A DNA stretch of 64,000 nucleotides, taken from contig NW_027417531.1 in the NCBI RefSeq assembly GCF_009905375.1, positions 62,001 to 126,000 on the forward strand, written 5' to 3'. Source of the stretch: Apium graveolens. Taxonomy: Eukaryota; Streptophyta; Magnoliopsida; Apiales; Apiaceae. The number at the start of each line of letters is the position of its first letter. Position 1 is the stretch's first letter. The notes under the pieces were generated by a model that did not search any database, had not been told where the DNA came from, and saw only the letters and a list, made by a program, of their open reading frames with translations. Position numbers and translations under genes: made by a program. This document shows positions 1 to 11,754 of the stretch, one piece after another.

Positions 1-1
1 T

Positions 2-761
2 CTGGAATTAGAAGAAGATGAGTTCTATACTCTTGATGAACTGGATGAGCTAGATCAGTCAATGGCCTATTTGGCTAGAAAATTCTCCAACATCAGAGTA
101 AAGAAGCCAAGATTTTTTAAGGGAACAGCTGGAAAGGAAAGGGGATAGCAAGAATGGTTACAAAACTGGATCTGTTGACAGATCTAAGGTAAGGTGCTAC
201 AACTGTGATAAATTAGGCCATTTTGCTACAGAATGCAGGAAACCTAAGAAAGCAAAGAAAGATAAAGCTTATCTTAAACTGGAAGCAAAGTATGAAGCTC
301 TTCTAAAGAAACAGCAAAGCAAAGCTTATATTGCAGAGGGAAAGAGTTGGGATGACTCTGAAAATGATGAAGATGAAGAATTTGGAAATTATGCACTCAT
401 GGCCTTGGAGCAAGGAGAATCAACCTCATCTAAATCACAGGTACCAACTCTTACCACCATTGATTTAAATGTGAGTCAATATAAGGAAACTGTAGAGAAA
501 ATGAGCAGAGAAATGTTTCACATTCACACAAGCATGGTTGCTGCTAATGAAGAGGTTACCAGAATGACAAAGATAAATGAGAAACTTGAGAATGAAAAAC
601 AAGAAACTGAATTGTTGTTGGTGGAGCTTGAAACTGTAAAACAAGAAAATGCTTATCTCAAGAACAAGCTCAAGTGTGCAAATGAAATTGAAGCAGTGCT
701 AAGGGAGAAGCTTGAAAATATTGAGGTGAAGTTGAAGTCTAATGTTAGAGAATTGAAATGA
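2..761 (+). pseudogene. gag: E1 gag, 3' part, frameshifted
   Basis: Gag packages the element RNA. The reading begins in frame 2 and ends at a TAG at 146-148. It resumes in frame 3, where a CCHC zinc knuckle CYNCDKLGHFATEC is encoded at 195-236. A Lys- and Glu-rich tail follows, then a region rich in Glu, Lys, Leu and Asn (from about 450) that looks like a coiled coil, up to the stop at 759-761. The capsid part lies upstream of the window. A single-base indel near 140-146 explains the frame change. The zinc knuckle makes the assignment secure. Confidence 0.85.
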
Positions 762-872
762 GGTGAGGTGAAATTGAAGCAGTGCAAATGAAATGCATCT
801 GAGTTAGTTGAACAATATCATGAGAAAAATAAACCATGTGCAAATATTGCTATTGGTCTTGACTATGATGCC

Positions 873-1568
873 TTGAACAACAAGAAGAAAGACATAGGTG
901 ACAAAGGAAAAACAACAGTTAATGAAAATGTTCTAGCTATGCTGAAAAAGGTTGTATCACCTATGTTCAAGACATGTGAAGTTAACTTCAATGAAGAGGA
1001 GTTGATTATCAAGCAAGAAATTGATGATGAGGACAAAGAAAAGAAAACTGCAGAATCAACTCAATATTTCAATACTGAAGAAAAGCTCATGGATAAAAAA
1101 AGTTCCAAGACATCTGTCAAAGGAACCAAGACTGAAGATGCAAGAAAGAAGAAGAAAAATAGAAATGGGAAACTTAGGATAAATAAAAGCAACAATTTTG
1201 CTTATGTTACAGATGCTCCAAGAAAGAAATGTGAAAAATATGGCTCTATGAATCACCTAACTCACCCTTTCAAAAAGGCAGTTAGCAAGCCAACTGAAGG
1301 AGCCTGCAAATACAATAAAGCAAATGCAAATGATCCCTACTCCTTCTGTGACAAGTTTGACTGTATTCCTTGCAACTTGAAAGTGATGAAAAGTTGCTAC
1401 AAACTGAGAGTAGACCTCAAGGAAACAAGAATTGGGTCTACAACAGAAAGAGAAAATGCTCAACAATCAAAGAATTCTATTTTATCTGAAACTACTCATT
1501 CTACTTCTGCTAAATCAGTTAACAAGAAGAAAGTACCCAACACTGCTTGGGTTTCTAAACACACTTAA
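873..1568 (+). pseudogene. gag: E1 gag C-terminal extension with decayed zinc knuckles
   Basis: This lysine-rich stretch continues gag after a stop and frame change near 761-870. About residues 113-130 read APRKKCEKYGSMNHLTHPF, which has the spacing of a CCHC knuckle with the second and last Cys lost. E4 has an intact knuckle at the same place (near 38020). A further Cys-containing segment (FCDKFDCIPC) follows. The frame closes with TAA at 1566-1568, just before the protease, which is read in the next frame. E4 has a stop at the same boundary, so the gag stop may be ancestral. Confidence 0.7.
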
Positions 1569-1575
1569 AACTCAT

Positions 1576-3048
1576 TGTGTACAGGGCAAAGTGAAGAAAG
1601 TCATCTGGATCATAGATAGTGGATGTTCCAGGCATATGACAGGTGATAAGGCCCTGCTATCACAATTTGAGGAGAAGGCTGGCCCTTTGGTGACCTTTGG
1701 AGACAACATCAAAGGATTCACAATGGGATATGACAAGATTGTTTTTGGAAATATTGTCATTGATGATGTAGCACTGGTAGCTGGTCTTGAAGTGAATCTT
1801 CTCAGTGTTAGCCAATTTGCAGACAAAGGTTTTGAAGTTTTATTCAACAAAGAAGAATGTACTTTTATCAGCAAGAAAACTGGTGAAGTTGCTCTGAAAG
1901 GAGCAAAGAAAGGAAGCTTGTTTGTTTCAGACTTGGACTCAACAAATAAGGATGGAATTTGTTGCTTCTACACCAAGGCATCAGAAGAACAAAGCAATCT
2001 ATGGCATAAGAGGTTGTCTAACTTGAATTTCAAGGCAATTAACACCTTGGTCAAAAAGGAGTTAGCAAGAGACATGCCTAAACTAGAGTTTGCTCAAGTT
2101 GAAGTTTGTGAAGCTTGTCAGAAAGGAAAAATGAAAAGATCAAATCACAAGTTAAAAACTGTGAATCCTATAAGTGCACCATTGCAGCTCATTCACATGG
2201 ACTTGTTTGGGCCAGTAATTGTCTTATCAATTTCAAGGAACAAATATGCACTTGTGATGGTGGATGATTTCTCAAGATGCACTTGGGTAGAGTTCATGCA
2301 CTCTAAAGATGAAACTCCACACATCATAATTGAGCACATAAAGAAGATAGAAAAATAGGCTGAAGATCAAAATTGTGTAAAGAGATTGAGGAGTGATAAT
2401 GTAATAGAATTCAGAAATGTAACATTAAGTGAATTCTGCAAAAATAAAGGCATTGTCCAAAAATTCTCAGTATCTAGAAAACCTCAACAAAACAGAGTAG
2501 TTGAAAGGAAGAACGGAACATTGGTTGAAGCTGCTAGAATAATACTGCAAGATGCCAAGCTGCCAACAAGTTTTTGGGAAGAAGCTGTTAACACTGCATG
2601 CTACACTCAAAACATATATCTCATTAATAAGGCACATGGAAAATCACCCTACTCAATCATGTCTAAGAGAAAGCCTACTGTAAAGCATCTTCATGTGTTT
2701 GAAAGCAAGTGTTACATATTGAAAGACAACTCTGAATATGTGGGAAAATTTGACTCAAAGGTTTTTGAAGCAATTTTTTTGGGAAATTCATTGGAAAGAA
2801 CAACCTACAAAGTTTATGTGATTGATCAAAAAAATATTATGGAAAGTACAGATGTGACTTTTGATGATGACAAGTGTCCAGGATTGGAATGCCTTAATGA
2901 TAATGAAGCTGAAGCCCTTACATTTGAAAACCTCAATATTGATAGTGATTCTGATGGGGAAGATGAAGTTGACGCACAACAGATGATAAATGAAGAGACT
3001 ACTCAACAGGAAAATCATGGAAATGGAAGCTCATCTAAAGAGGACTAG
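1576..3048 (+). pseudogene. pol: E1 protease and integrase
   Basis: The aspartic protease active site IDSGCSRHMTG lies near 1611-1643. The integrase zinc-binding (GAG-pre) region LWHKRLSNLNF follows near 2000, with CEACQKGK near 2110. The catalytic core shows MDLFGPV (first Asp), RSDN (second Asp, 2389) and QQNRVVERKN (Glu). The usual RSDNGTEF reads RSDNVIEF and QQNGVVE reads QQNRVVE, so conserved glycines are lost. An in-frame TAG at 2356-2358 splits the ORF. The segment after 3030 lacks the linker seen in E2 (KWTKNHP...LIIG) and the frame changes, which indicates a deletion. Confidence 0.88.
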
Positions 3049-4627
3049 AAGTGCAACTGCTAATGAGTGCCTACATGCATGCTTTCTATCTCAAGTAGAG
3101 CCTAAGAAAATTGATGAAGCTCTATTGGATCCTGATTAGATATCTGCCATGCAGGAAGAGCTGAATTAGTTTGAAAGGAACAAAGTTTGGGAGTTAGTTC
3201 CTGCACCAAAGAATAGAAGCATAATTGGAACAAAATGGGTGTTCAGGAACAAGATAGTTGAAAATGGTGTAGTTCCCAGAAACAAGGCAAGGTTGGTTGC
3301 AAAAGAATTCTCACAAGAAGAAGGAATTGACTATGATGAAACTTTTGCTCCAGTTGCAAGACTTAAAGCAATAAGAATTTTTCTAGCATTTGCTGCTCAC
3401 TCAAATTTTAAAGTGCATCAAATGGATGTCAAAAGTACCTTCCTAAATGGTGAGCAAGAAGAAGAGGTTTATGTGCAACAACCACCTGGATTTAAAGATC
3501 CAGAATTTCCAAATTTTGTGTACAAATTACTCAAAGCTCTATATGGACTAAAACAGGAACCTAGAGCTTGGTATGATACACTGTCAGAATTTCTACTTAA
3601 ACATGGTTTTACTAGAGGTACTATAGACAAGACTCTCTTTTACAAGAAACATGGTGAAGATATGATCCTAGTTCAGATCTATGTGGATGATATCATCTTT
3701 GGTTCTACAAATGAGAAGCTGTGCCAAAGATTCTCCAAACTTATGCAAAGTGAATATGAAATGAGTATGATGGAGGAACTGCGTTACTTTCTTGGACTTC
3801 AAGTCAGTCAAAGAAGTGATGGTATCTTCATCAGCCAAACTAAATATGTCAAGGATTTATTGAAAAAGTTTGGTATGGTTGATTGTTCACCTGCATCTAC
3901 ACTTATGTCTACTGCAACAAAGTTGGATGAAGATAAAAAGGGCAAGAGTGTAGATATTTCAAGCTATAAAGGGATGATTGGATCATTGCTTTACTTAATT
4001 GCAAATAGACCAGACATCATGTTTGCTACATGTCTATGTGCAAGATTTCAATCCAATCCAAAAGAATCACATTTGATGGTTGTGAAGTGGATTTTCAGAT
4101 ATTTGAAGGGGACTCCAAACTTGGGATTATGGTATCCTAAGGGAACTGGCTTTGAAGTTGTTGGTTACACGGATGCAGGTTTTGCTGGATGCAGGGTTGA
4201 CAGAAAGAGTACTAGTGGAAGCTATCAATTTCTTGGACAAATACTTGTATCCTGGTATAGCAAGAAACAACAATCTGTATCAACTTCTATAGCAGAAGCT
4301 GAATACATAGCTGCAGGAAGTTGTTGTGCTCAAGTTCTTTGGATTAGAAATCAGCTAATGGATTATGGCCTAGTGTTACACAAAATTCCTATCATGTGTG
4401 ACAATACTAGTGCTATATCCATAGTGGCTAATCCAGTTAATCATTCTAGAACAAAGCACATTGATGTAAGGTGCCATTTTATTAGAGAATATGCTACAAA
4501 TGGTACCATTGAGCTCATTTTTGTTCCAACAAAAAAATAATTAGCTGACATTTTTACTAAACCTTTGGATGAAGCAACTTTCACTAGACTTGTAGGTGAA
4601 ACTGGAATGCTTAATTCTTCATCCTAA
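3049..4627 (+). pseudogene. pol: E1 reverse transcriptase and RNase H
   Basis: RT copies the element RNA. The frame-2 reading starts with the integrase-RT linker (ATANECLHACFLSQ) and has TAG stops where E2 has Trp and Gln codons (near 3137 and 3167). An open frame then runs from 3239. The YVDD catalytic box ([10 protein letters not shown]) is near 3680-3710. RNase H shows [14 protein letters not shown] and [11 protein letters not shown] at 4538-4540 replaces a codon that is Gln in E2, and the conserved tail [17 protein letters not shown] follows to TAA at 4625-4627. Four or more lesions make it non-functional. Confidence 0.9.
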
Positions 4628-5506
4628 GGCAGAACTCGGCTAATTTTTTGCAGCAGATTAATTTCTAATAAATCAACCTTTATTTGATTTAATTGGAAAT
4701 TAACTGAAATATGAATATAAATATTTCAGAAATTTCTGCATATTCATTTTTCAAATTCATATTTCAAGTTGATTTTTTTTAAATTTTAAGTAAAGTACTC
4801 AATTGTTAATTTACATCTTTAGTATGTAAAATTAACACAAGGCAGAATTACAATGATCCAAAGGTACATAGAGAACTGAGTTCTCGACAAGTCTAACTGA
4901 CTTCTCGATAAGTCATTTTAAGACTTCTCGAGTGAGTTCTTGATAAGTCAATTTACTGACTTCTCGAGTGACTTCTCGACAAGCTTAATTATGACTTATC
5001 GATAAGTCATTGTAGAGTTCTCTAGTAGTGTTATTCACAGAGTTCTCTATAAGTTTATTTTCTTGACTTATCAATAACTCAGAACTGAAATAATTTAATA
5101 AATTATTTTGGTAAAATACTTTTGAGAAATTTATTCTAATTTTAATTTGAATTTGTTCAAATAAAAGTTGGAATTAATTCAGCCCATTTATAGATAAACT
5201 GGGTATTTATTTGACATCTCGATAAGTCAATTTTTAGTTCTCTATAAGAGTAATTTAAAATGACTTCTCAATATGTTTTTCATGTCTTAAAATGACTTCT
5301 CGACATGCTAATTCCAAACGTCTATTTTTGAGTTCTCGACAACTCATTTGCTTTTACTATAAATACCCAGACATCTCGATACAAATACATACCTACAACT
5401 TTCGAGATCTCAAGTGACCTAGCTTTCAATCCAAAATCAATTTCTCTTTCATTTTTCCTCATTTCCCACAAATCTCTTTTACCCACTAAACTTTATACTC
5501 ATATCA
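4628..5506 (+). promoter_or_regulatory. E1 pol-ORF3 spacer: GACTTCTCGAYAAGTC motif array and TATA box
   Basis: No ORF is visible. From about 4870 to 5345 the spacer carries a degenerate array built from GACTTCTCGA, TCGAYAAGTC and GAGTTCTC, partly self-complementary. Exact TCGAYAAGTC copies start at 4884, 4905, 4999 and 5219. A TATA-like TATAAATA sits at 5358-5365, about 142 bp before the ORF3 ATG at 5507, and the intervening leader is pyrimidine-rich. The same motif words crowd the E1 3' LTR upstream of its TATA box. I infer an internal promoter with an LTR-like enhancer array. Confidence 0.55.
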
Positions 5507-6392
5507 ATGGCAGCCAACAATCTTGTACCCTTCATCCCCAAGGAGACCAATTTTCTTGCATTTGTAGATGCAAACCAAGCACCTGAGGCTTTTCAGTGCT
5601 TTGTCAAGTTCCTTTTTGACCTACTTTGTAGGTGCTCTTACATCTAACCCAGTCCCGTATATATTGGGTGACTTCTGGAACTCAGCTGTGGCTAGGACAG
5701 TTATTCATGAAGATCTGTCTTCAAGCTTGGTTGTCAACTGTCAAATCAAAGGACAACAGGTGGAAATAACTGAAGCTGGCATGAACTTGGCCTTGAACAT
5801 TCCAACTGACAAGGTTGTGGGGATCCCAACTCAGGATGAGCTCTATGAATTCATGGATTTTATCAAATATTCTGAGAAGATCAACCTGGCAAGCATGAAC
5901 AAGAAGAACTTAAGGAGAGAGTGGTCTTTCTTGTTTGACTCAGTGATAAGAGCTTTCACTTGCAGGATGTCAGGATTTGACAATATATCCAGTGTTGTCC
6001 AGAAGATGGTCTACTACATGGCTCACAACAAACAGATCAATGTAGGACACTACATATTGGAGGAGCTAAGCACCAGGCTGACAATGCCATTGGAGTCAAG
6101 AGGTAAGGGGATCTTCCTGCCTAGATTTATTACGTCAGCTTTAAATTATAAAGTTAATGACATACATATGCTAGAAGGTGTAAACAGGACACTAATTGGC
6201 AATTGTAAGCAAGTATCCAAAATTTTATTTGGATCACTTCTTACTAAGAATAAGGTTCCAATAAGTCTTAAGTTAACACCTTTCATGATTGAAAGATTTA
6301 AGACTTACCCTTATTCTATGCCATACATGAGAAGTAGTGGAAATCAACCTAGTGCAATAATGGTTCCTGAGCCTGTGGAAGCACAAACATAG
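5507..6392 (+). pseudogene. E1 ORF3, conserved N-terminal domain
   Basis: The start is ATG at 5507-5509 (MAANNLVPF). The frame shifts near 5610 and the open part continues to a TAG at 6390-6392. A core with RREWSFLFDSVIRAF followed by FDNISS is shared with the ORF3s of E2 (LRKEWSFLGDAFIKVF), E3 (LKREWNFFYCISKCF) and E4 (IRREWSFFFEYITKAF), so this is one domain family present in all four copia elements. It occupies the place of the so-called env-like ORF of SIRE1. I see no signal peptide or membrane segment. The function is unknown. Confidence 0.75.
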
Positions 6393-6478
6393 GTACATCC
6401 ACAGGAACCTACCAATGTTGAGCCTGTTCCTTCAAAACCTTTAGAAATTAGGCAACCAACCACCTCATCCTCTCAAAG

Positions 6479-7394
6479 GTGAGTAAAAAGAAGAGAAAGT
6501 GGGTAACCTTAACAATTATAGCTGAGAGTGGTGAGGATCAAGCTGAAGCTAAGTCACCTTTGGTCAAAAGATCCAAAAGAAGTAAGAAATCTGAGCTGAC
6601 CAGTCAAGCCACCTCTGTATCCTCCCAACAGGATGCAGTTGTAAAAATGGGGACTAAACAGACTCTAGATGCATCCTCCCAACAGGGTGTATCTATTAAA
6701 AAGAGCATTCACCCCAATGTACCATGTAAAGAGTCTGCACAGCCTGCACATGAAGCAATTCAAGTGTATGGTAGGATAAATAAGGATGACACACACTGTG
6801 AGGGCACATCTTTTAAAGCCCCCTCATCCATTCAGGGGGAGCTGTCAACTCTCATATCTGAGCAACAATCTCTAAATCCTCAAATTTCTTTCCCACCTAC
6901 AACACTTGAACCAAATTCTCAAGTGCAAGCTAACTCAAGTGACTTGGTTCAAGAAACCATTCTCACCACCCAGACACTTCATTTAGATGGTGAGAGGCTA
7001 CTAGCTGGGGTAGACCTTGATGACATTATCAAAATCATGGGGGATTCATCAGTTTTTACTGAAGACCCCATGGAAACTCTAAATTCATCTTCATGTGCAA
7101 ATCAGTCTTCACAGACTGTAAGGTTTGAGGGTAATACTCTCGAGGGGGAGCTATCTAAATCCTCTCCAATTCAATTGAAGGTTCCTTATGTAGGAACAAC
7201 TCCCCTCAAAACCCTAGCATAAATTTCTTTGGCAGTTGATGCTAAGATTACAATTGTCAATGATCCTGTCATAGGGGAGACAAGTATAACACATTCAGGT
7301 GACAGTGTGGTGCAAGACACACTAGGGTTTGAGACTGGTGCACATGGTAGTAACCCAATCAAATCCCCTCCAACTCATTTGGAGGTTCCCACAA
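6479..7394 (+). pseudogene. E1 ORF3, disordered middle part
   Basis: After a frame change near 6478 the ORF continues with a basic KKKRKW stretch, then a Ser-, Gln- and Thr-rich low-complexity region with little predicted structure. A TAA at 7220-7222 interrupts it and the reading goes on in frame to near 7408. E2 and E4 have a similar low-complexity region at the same position. No domain is recognised. Confidence 0.6.
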
Positions 7395-7445
7395 CTAGTG
7401 TGAAATAACAACTAGCCATAACCACAGAGCAATCTGAGTAAAACT

Positions 7446-8394
7446 GTGACTTTAGTCACAGGTGATTCTGCTGCTCAACCTTCTACATCTCAAACACACC
7501 TCATCTCTCAATGGCTCCAAGACACTGAAAATAAACCATCTACTATTGAAGACCTTAGAGTTGATCAACTTGGAGGCCTCGCTCAAATCTCACAACAGCT
7601 ACTCACATCCAACATGTCCAATCAAGATTACCAAGCTATCATGCTCTCCTACCAGGCTGATGTGGAAGAAATCAAGGAAAGATTATTGATGAAGTTGGTC
7701 AGGATGCTAACTGTGATGCTTGGTTAGACAAAGAATTCACAATTGAGATGGATGATGTGTTAGCAATCTTCAGAGAAGAGTACATTACTATATTGGGAAG
7801 CAATGATAGATCCCTCATTCCAAAGAAGGTATATGATGCCATCAATGAAGTCTACAAGACTCAAATCAAGGCTTTCCATGACTTTGGAAAAGCTCTACAA
7901 ATAACATTGAATGGTCATCAGGACAAAGTAATGAAGATGGTCAGAGAAAAGATGGACCAAATCATCCCTTTAAAAATTGAGATAAAAAATCAATTTAAGA
8001 CCTTCTCATAGCAAATGTCTAGGTATTTGATAAAAGGGTAAATCAACTCAAGGAATCATTTGTGGCCTTGCACAAAGTTGTTCAAGATCATATCAGTAAC
8101 TTCAATGACACAAGGTTGAAGCTGGATCAAATGCACACTGCTAGATACACTCCTTCACCTTTGGTTATGGATGAAATTCAGAAATTTGTGCAAGCTACTT
8201 TTGGTCAATCTACTGCTATCTCTGCTCCAAGCTCTTCCTCTACAGATATTCAAGCACTCAAGGATCAAGTAGCTTCTTTGGAAACCTCCAGTACTTCTCT
8301 CGGCACTCAAGTTCAAGCTTTGACTTCTCTAGTCAAAAGCCAACAGACAGACATCAAGACCCTGGTGGACTCTCACAAGCACCTCCAAATGTAA
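7446..8394 (+). pseudogene. E1 ORF3, helical and coiled-coil part
   Basis: Three short open pieces in successive frames (7446-7727, 7748-8011, 8062-8394) are joined by small indels. They encode Gln-, Leu- and Glu-rich sequence; the last piece reads like a heptad-containing coiled coil (IQALKDQVASLETSS). E2's ORF3 has a comparable segment at 13035-13718. The coiled coil suggests self-association of the ORF3 product; this is inference. Confidence 0.6.
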
Positions 8395-8467
8395 AACTCT
8401 GTTACTTTGGGAGCCATCATGGGCAAGCTCAACATTCCTCTTCCATCACTTCTAGGACAGATAAGAC

Positions 8468-10249
8468 ATGAAATCCCTATTCCCCTTCTCATGTATACCA
8501 ACAAGACTAAGGGGGATAGAGGCTAGGATAGCACAATCCAGATCATCTCAACAAGTCCAGGGTGCTAAAAAGAATTTAAATCAAGAAGTAGATCTTGACA
8601 TGGAGAGACTTATTAGGGCTGCTGAAAGACCAAGTCTGAGCAGAGAATTTGATGAATTGCTTAAGGCCCTAAAAGCTTCTCTCAATGATAATCACTTCTC
8701 ATACAAAAAGACCCTGGACAAGATAATAAATTTTTTAAGGGTGGTCATGGTGAATCAAGATAATTTTATCAATGACTCAGGGATAGACAGTTATATGCAG
8801 GTGTTCCTCAATTATCTTGTCTCAAGGAGGGCATCTGAGTTGGACATTATGATCAACAACGTCAAAGTTGTAACTCATGAAGATACCATGCTGCTAACTG
8901 AATTGAAGAATGCACAAGTGGCTGCTTTTCCTGAAGCATACCTACAGCCAAGCAAGGGTATAACATACATCTGTCCAAATACCAGGCACTTCAAACACTT
9001 TCAAATCCCTAAACAATGTGTCATGGCTAACAAAAAGCTTATCATGATTCTGGAAACTGACTTAAAATCAAAGAAGAACAAGAATAATGATGATGTAGAG
9101 ATGATAAAGCTGTTGGGGAGATACTTGAGTGATGCTGAAGCCAAGTTGCCTCAAATTTAAATCAACAAGGATAATTTGGATGATGATGAGCAGAAGAAAG
9201 ATGATCAAAATCCTTTTGACTCAAATCCAAGTCAATCCACTAAGCCATCTGGAAGCAAGGGTGGTGAGAAGAAGAAGGAGGATGATAAGAAAACTGATGA
9301 GAAGAAGAGAGCTAATGAGAGAAGAAGTAAGAGGAGACATGATGGCTCAGAACCACAACAAACCCTAAAAATCCAAACAACTCTAGCTCAACCTCTAGCC
9401 AAAATTTCTGTATCAACATCCTCAATCAACAAACTACTCTCAACATCTAAGCCAAAATTTCTGTACAAACAAACAGCCAACTCTTTCCTAAAAATTCCAA
9501 TCACCACAAGCCAAACAATTCTCAAGAAAATCACAAACCTACCTTTAGACAAACCTTCACTAAAAGTCAATCTCAAATCTGTTGGGAGAAAGCCTAAGAA
9601 AGTCAAGCTTGTAAAGAAAGGAGAAGTCACTGAAAGGGCCATCTGGAACTGTTTCAAACAATCCGACTTTCTACCTTTGAATTGGTGCATCTCAGATGAA
9701 GATCATTTTCAACAACTTGCTGAGGAAATAGTCAGAGTCTGGGTTATATCTCTTAGGGAAGTTAGAATTTTCTATAAAGATGGGTCATTTACCTTTCTTG
9801 GCAGTGATTTAATGGATTCTCTTTCTCCCACGGAAATTAAGAGAATAATAAGTTTGCTAAAGGATAAGGATACTGCCACAAGGGCATGTAGATCAGTTAT
9901 AGCTGAATGGTTGATTGAAAGGGAAGAAACAAGAAAAAGAAATAAGGTTGAATCTGAAGAAAGAGTGAGGAAGTATAATGAAGAAATTGAGATGTTCATA
10001 AAAAGATCAGAAGAGCTCAAGGCCAAAGGAATGAGCAGAATCTCTAAAGATGGGAAATTTCTTAACATCAAAGCTGGTGAATTCTCAAAATTTAGGATTG
10101 GTTTACTAGATAGTGGTTATCCAAAGGTTGCAAGATAAAAACTTGTAGAAGCTCTAAGTGGAACACCTATTATAGAAGAACTGGAAATTCTTGATCACTT
10201 GAAGGAAGTTCTTAGGGAAGAAGCAGATACAAAAACAGTATTTACCTGA
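8468..10249 (+). pseudogene. E1 ORF3, C-terminal part
   Basis: One frame runs from 8468 with in-frame stops at 9158-9160 and 10136-10138. It includes a charged Asp/Lys/Arg run near 9180-9350 (KKKEDDKKTDEKKRANERR), a Ser/Thr/Lys-rich region, and a folded-looking C-terminus containing AIWNCFKQSDFLPLNW and a Glu/Arg-rich helix. The polypurine tract begins about 150 bp downstream, as expected for the last ORF of the element. No known domain is recognised. Confidence 0.6.
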
Positions 10250-10396
10250 TACTTGTAACCATTAAACTTTGTATAATCCTAATGTATAAAAAGTTGTAAT
10301 TCTATCAAGCTTTACGTATTGATTTCATTTTCCATTTTTTTAACTTGGGGTTAGTCTTGTTAACATGCATGAATTTGTGTTAAGCAATCTTCTCAC

Positions 10397-10410
10397 AAAT
10401 TGGGGGAGAT
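10397..10410 (+). other. E1 polypurine tract
   Basis: AAATTGGGGGAGAT directly precedes the LTR start TGTTGTGCAAG. This primes plus-strand DNA synthesis. The same core, TTGGGGGAGAT, ends the internal regions of E3 (50020) and E4 (47290). Confidence 0.85.
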
Positions 10411-10561
10411 TGTTGTGCAAGACATGCCTGTACTTTAACAAGACTAAGTCAAATTGACAACCCTAAGTAAGTTGTATTGTAATCTTAGTTTGCATTTATA
10501 CTTGTACCATTTAAAGTCTGTAAAAATGTCAAAAGAGCAGACTGGAATCTTTATCTATAAA
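10411..10561 (+). repeat. E1 3' LTR, first part
   Basis: The LTR starts TGTTGTGCAAGACATG and is cut by E2 after ATAAA (10557-10561). It continues at 22470. The first 125 bp are nearly the same as the separate LTR fragment at 23971-24095. Confidence 0.9.
10557..10561. repeat. E2 target site duplication, left copy (ATAAA)
   Basis: ATAAA directly abuts the left end of E2 and is repeated at 22465-22469 beyond its right end. This proves insertion into the E1 LTR. Confidence 0.93.
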
Positions 10562-11566
10562 TGTTATTCCTAGTGGACTAACAATGAGATTTACAGAAGG
10601 GGGGTTGAATGTAAATCTCAAAACTTTTTCAAGTTTTGAGCAGTTTTAAAGGCTTTGTGTGAATTGCTTAAGCTAATACAGACAGATATATATTCAAGCA
10701 CTAATGTAAAGAACACAACAGACCTTAAAAATTTTTCTGGTGGATTGTTGTTCCACCAGAGATGGTATTTCAGAAAATCTGTGATTCAAGATGTTGATCA
10801 CAGCTGCATCCTAGTACAAACTAGATAATTTTTCTCTCAAGATTTTTCTAAACAACACTGGAAAAATTCTTATCTAATTACTAGCTGCTATTTGGTTTAT
10901 ATATCACCAAGTGTACAAGTGAAGACAAAGATAAAAATACAATAATAAAATAAGTTCTCCACTTGTTTCTTCTCCATTTCACTCAAGTACTTTGTTAACT
11001 ATTGCCTCTTTGTACTAGAGTAGAACGGCTGCTTTTTCTGATGTTCCTGAAATTAGGCTTCCACATTTCAGTTATCTCTGACAACCCATGTGCCTCTGTC
11101 TGCTGTTACAACTACCACTTATCAACTGCTATTTAACAGAACATTCGTTGAAGCCTTCATCCGTTGATGGCTTTATCCGTTGATGTGTTAGCAGTTGAAG
11201 CTCTATCCGTTGAAGCTTTAGAGACATCCGTTGAAGCTTTGTTTCTCATCCGTTGAAGGTCTTTAAGATATCCGTTGATACCACTTCATTTATACAAAAT
11301 TACAAGGCATGAAATATTTACAATTGGCCTTCCTATTTGCATATCTTTTAGTAGTCAACATGACTTATATTTTCTCTCAACTTCTAAGAATTATATCTCA
11401 AATACAGAGACTGAAATGTGCTACAACACTAGACTTATTTCTAAGTAAAGCTGCACCATCAACGGATAGCCAAAGTGGTCTTATCCGTTGAGGCTGCAAA
11501 CACTAAACTTCTACTTAAGTGTTTTGTTAAACATATCATCAAACTAATGCACATATATTCCTAACA
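10562..11566 (-). repeat. E2 3' LTR (left copy)
   Basis: On the plus strand it reads TGTTATTCC to CCTAACA, 1005 bp. The minus-strand TATA box (GATATATAAACC) lies near 10893-10904. Upstream of it in the element's direction, at 11140-11491, are eight exact copies of TCAACGGAT (both orientations) plus variants. Compared with the right LTR it lacks about 20 bp near 10660. Confidence 0.93.
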
Positions 11567-11580
11567 ATATCCCCCTATTT
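11567..11580 (-). other. E2 polypurine tract
   Basis: The plus strand reads ATATCCCCCTATTT, which is AAATAGGGGGATAT in the element's direction, immediately before its 3' LTR. It overlaps the edge of an 11-bp-stem hairpin at 11577-11607. Confidence 0.8.
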
Positions 11581-11607
11581 ATGTCTATAAGAATTGTAGA
11601 CATAAAT
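11577..11607. repeat. Perfect inverted repeat next to the E2 polypurine tract
   Basis: The arms ATTTATGTCTA (11577-11587) and TAGACATAAAT (11597-11607) are perfectly complementary over 11 bp with a 9-nt loop. The outer arm overlaps the purine tract of E2. Confidence 0.85.
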
Positions 11608-11754
11608 TCAGGGTTAACTTGATGATAACAAAACACTTCACAAATATATGAATTGAAACTAAGTAGAAATTTAAAAGTGCTGCAAAAGTGTATGTACTAG
11701 GAGGTAATTGAAGATTTACAGAATTTCCAAGGGTGCTCTTTTAGTCTGAGCAAA

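Noticed and set aside
11309..11491. 60-codon ORF repeated at 22207-22389
   Set aside because: It lies in both LTRs of E2 on the non-coding strand, and the repetition comes from LTR duplication.
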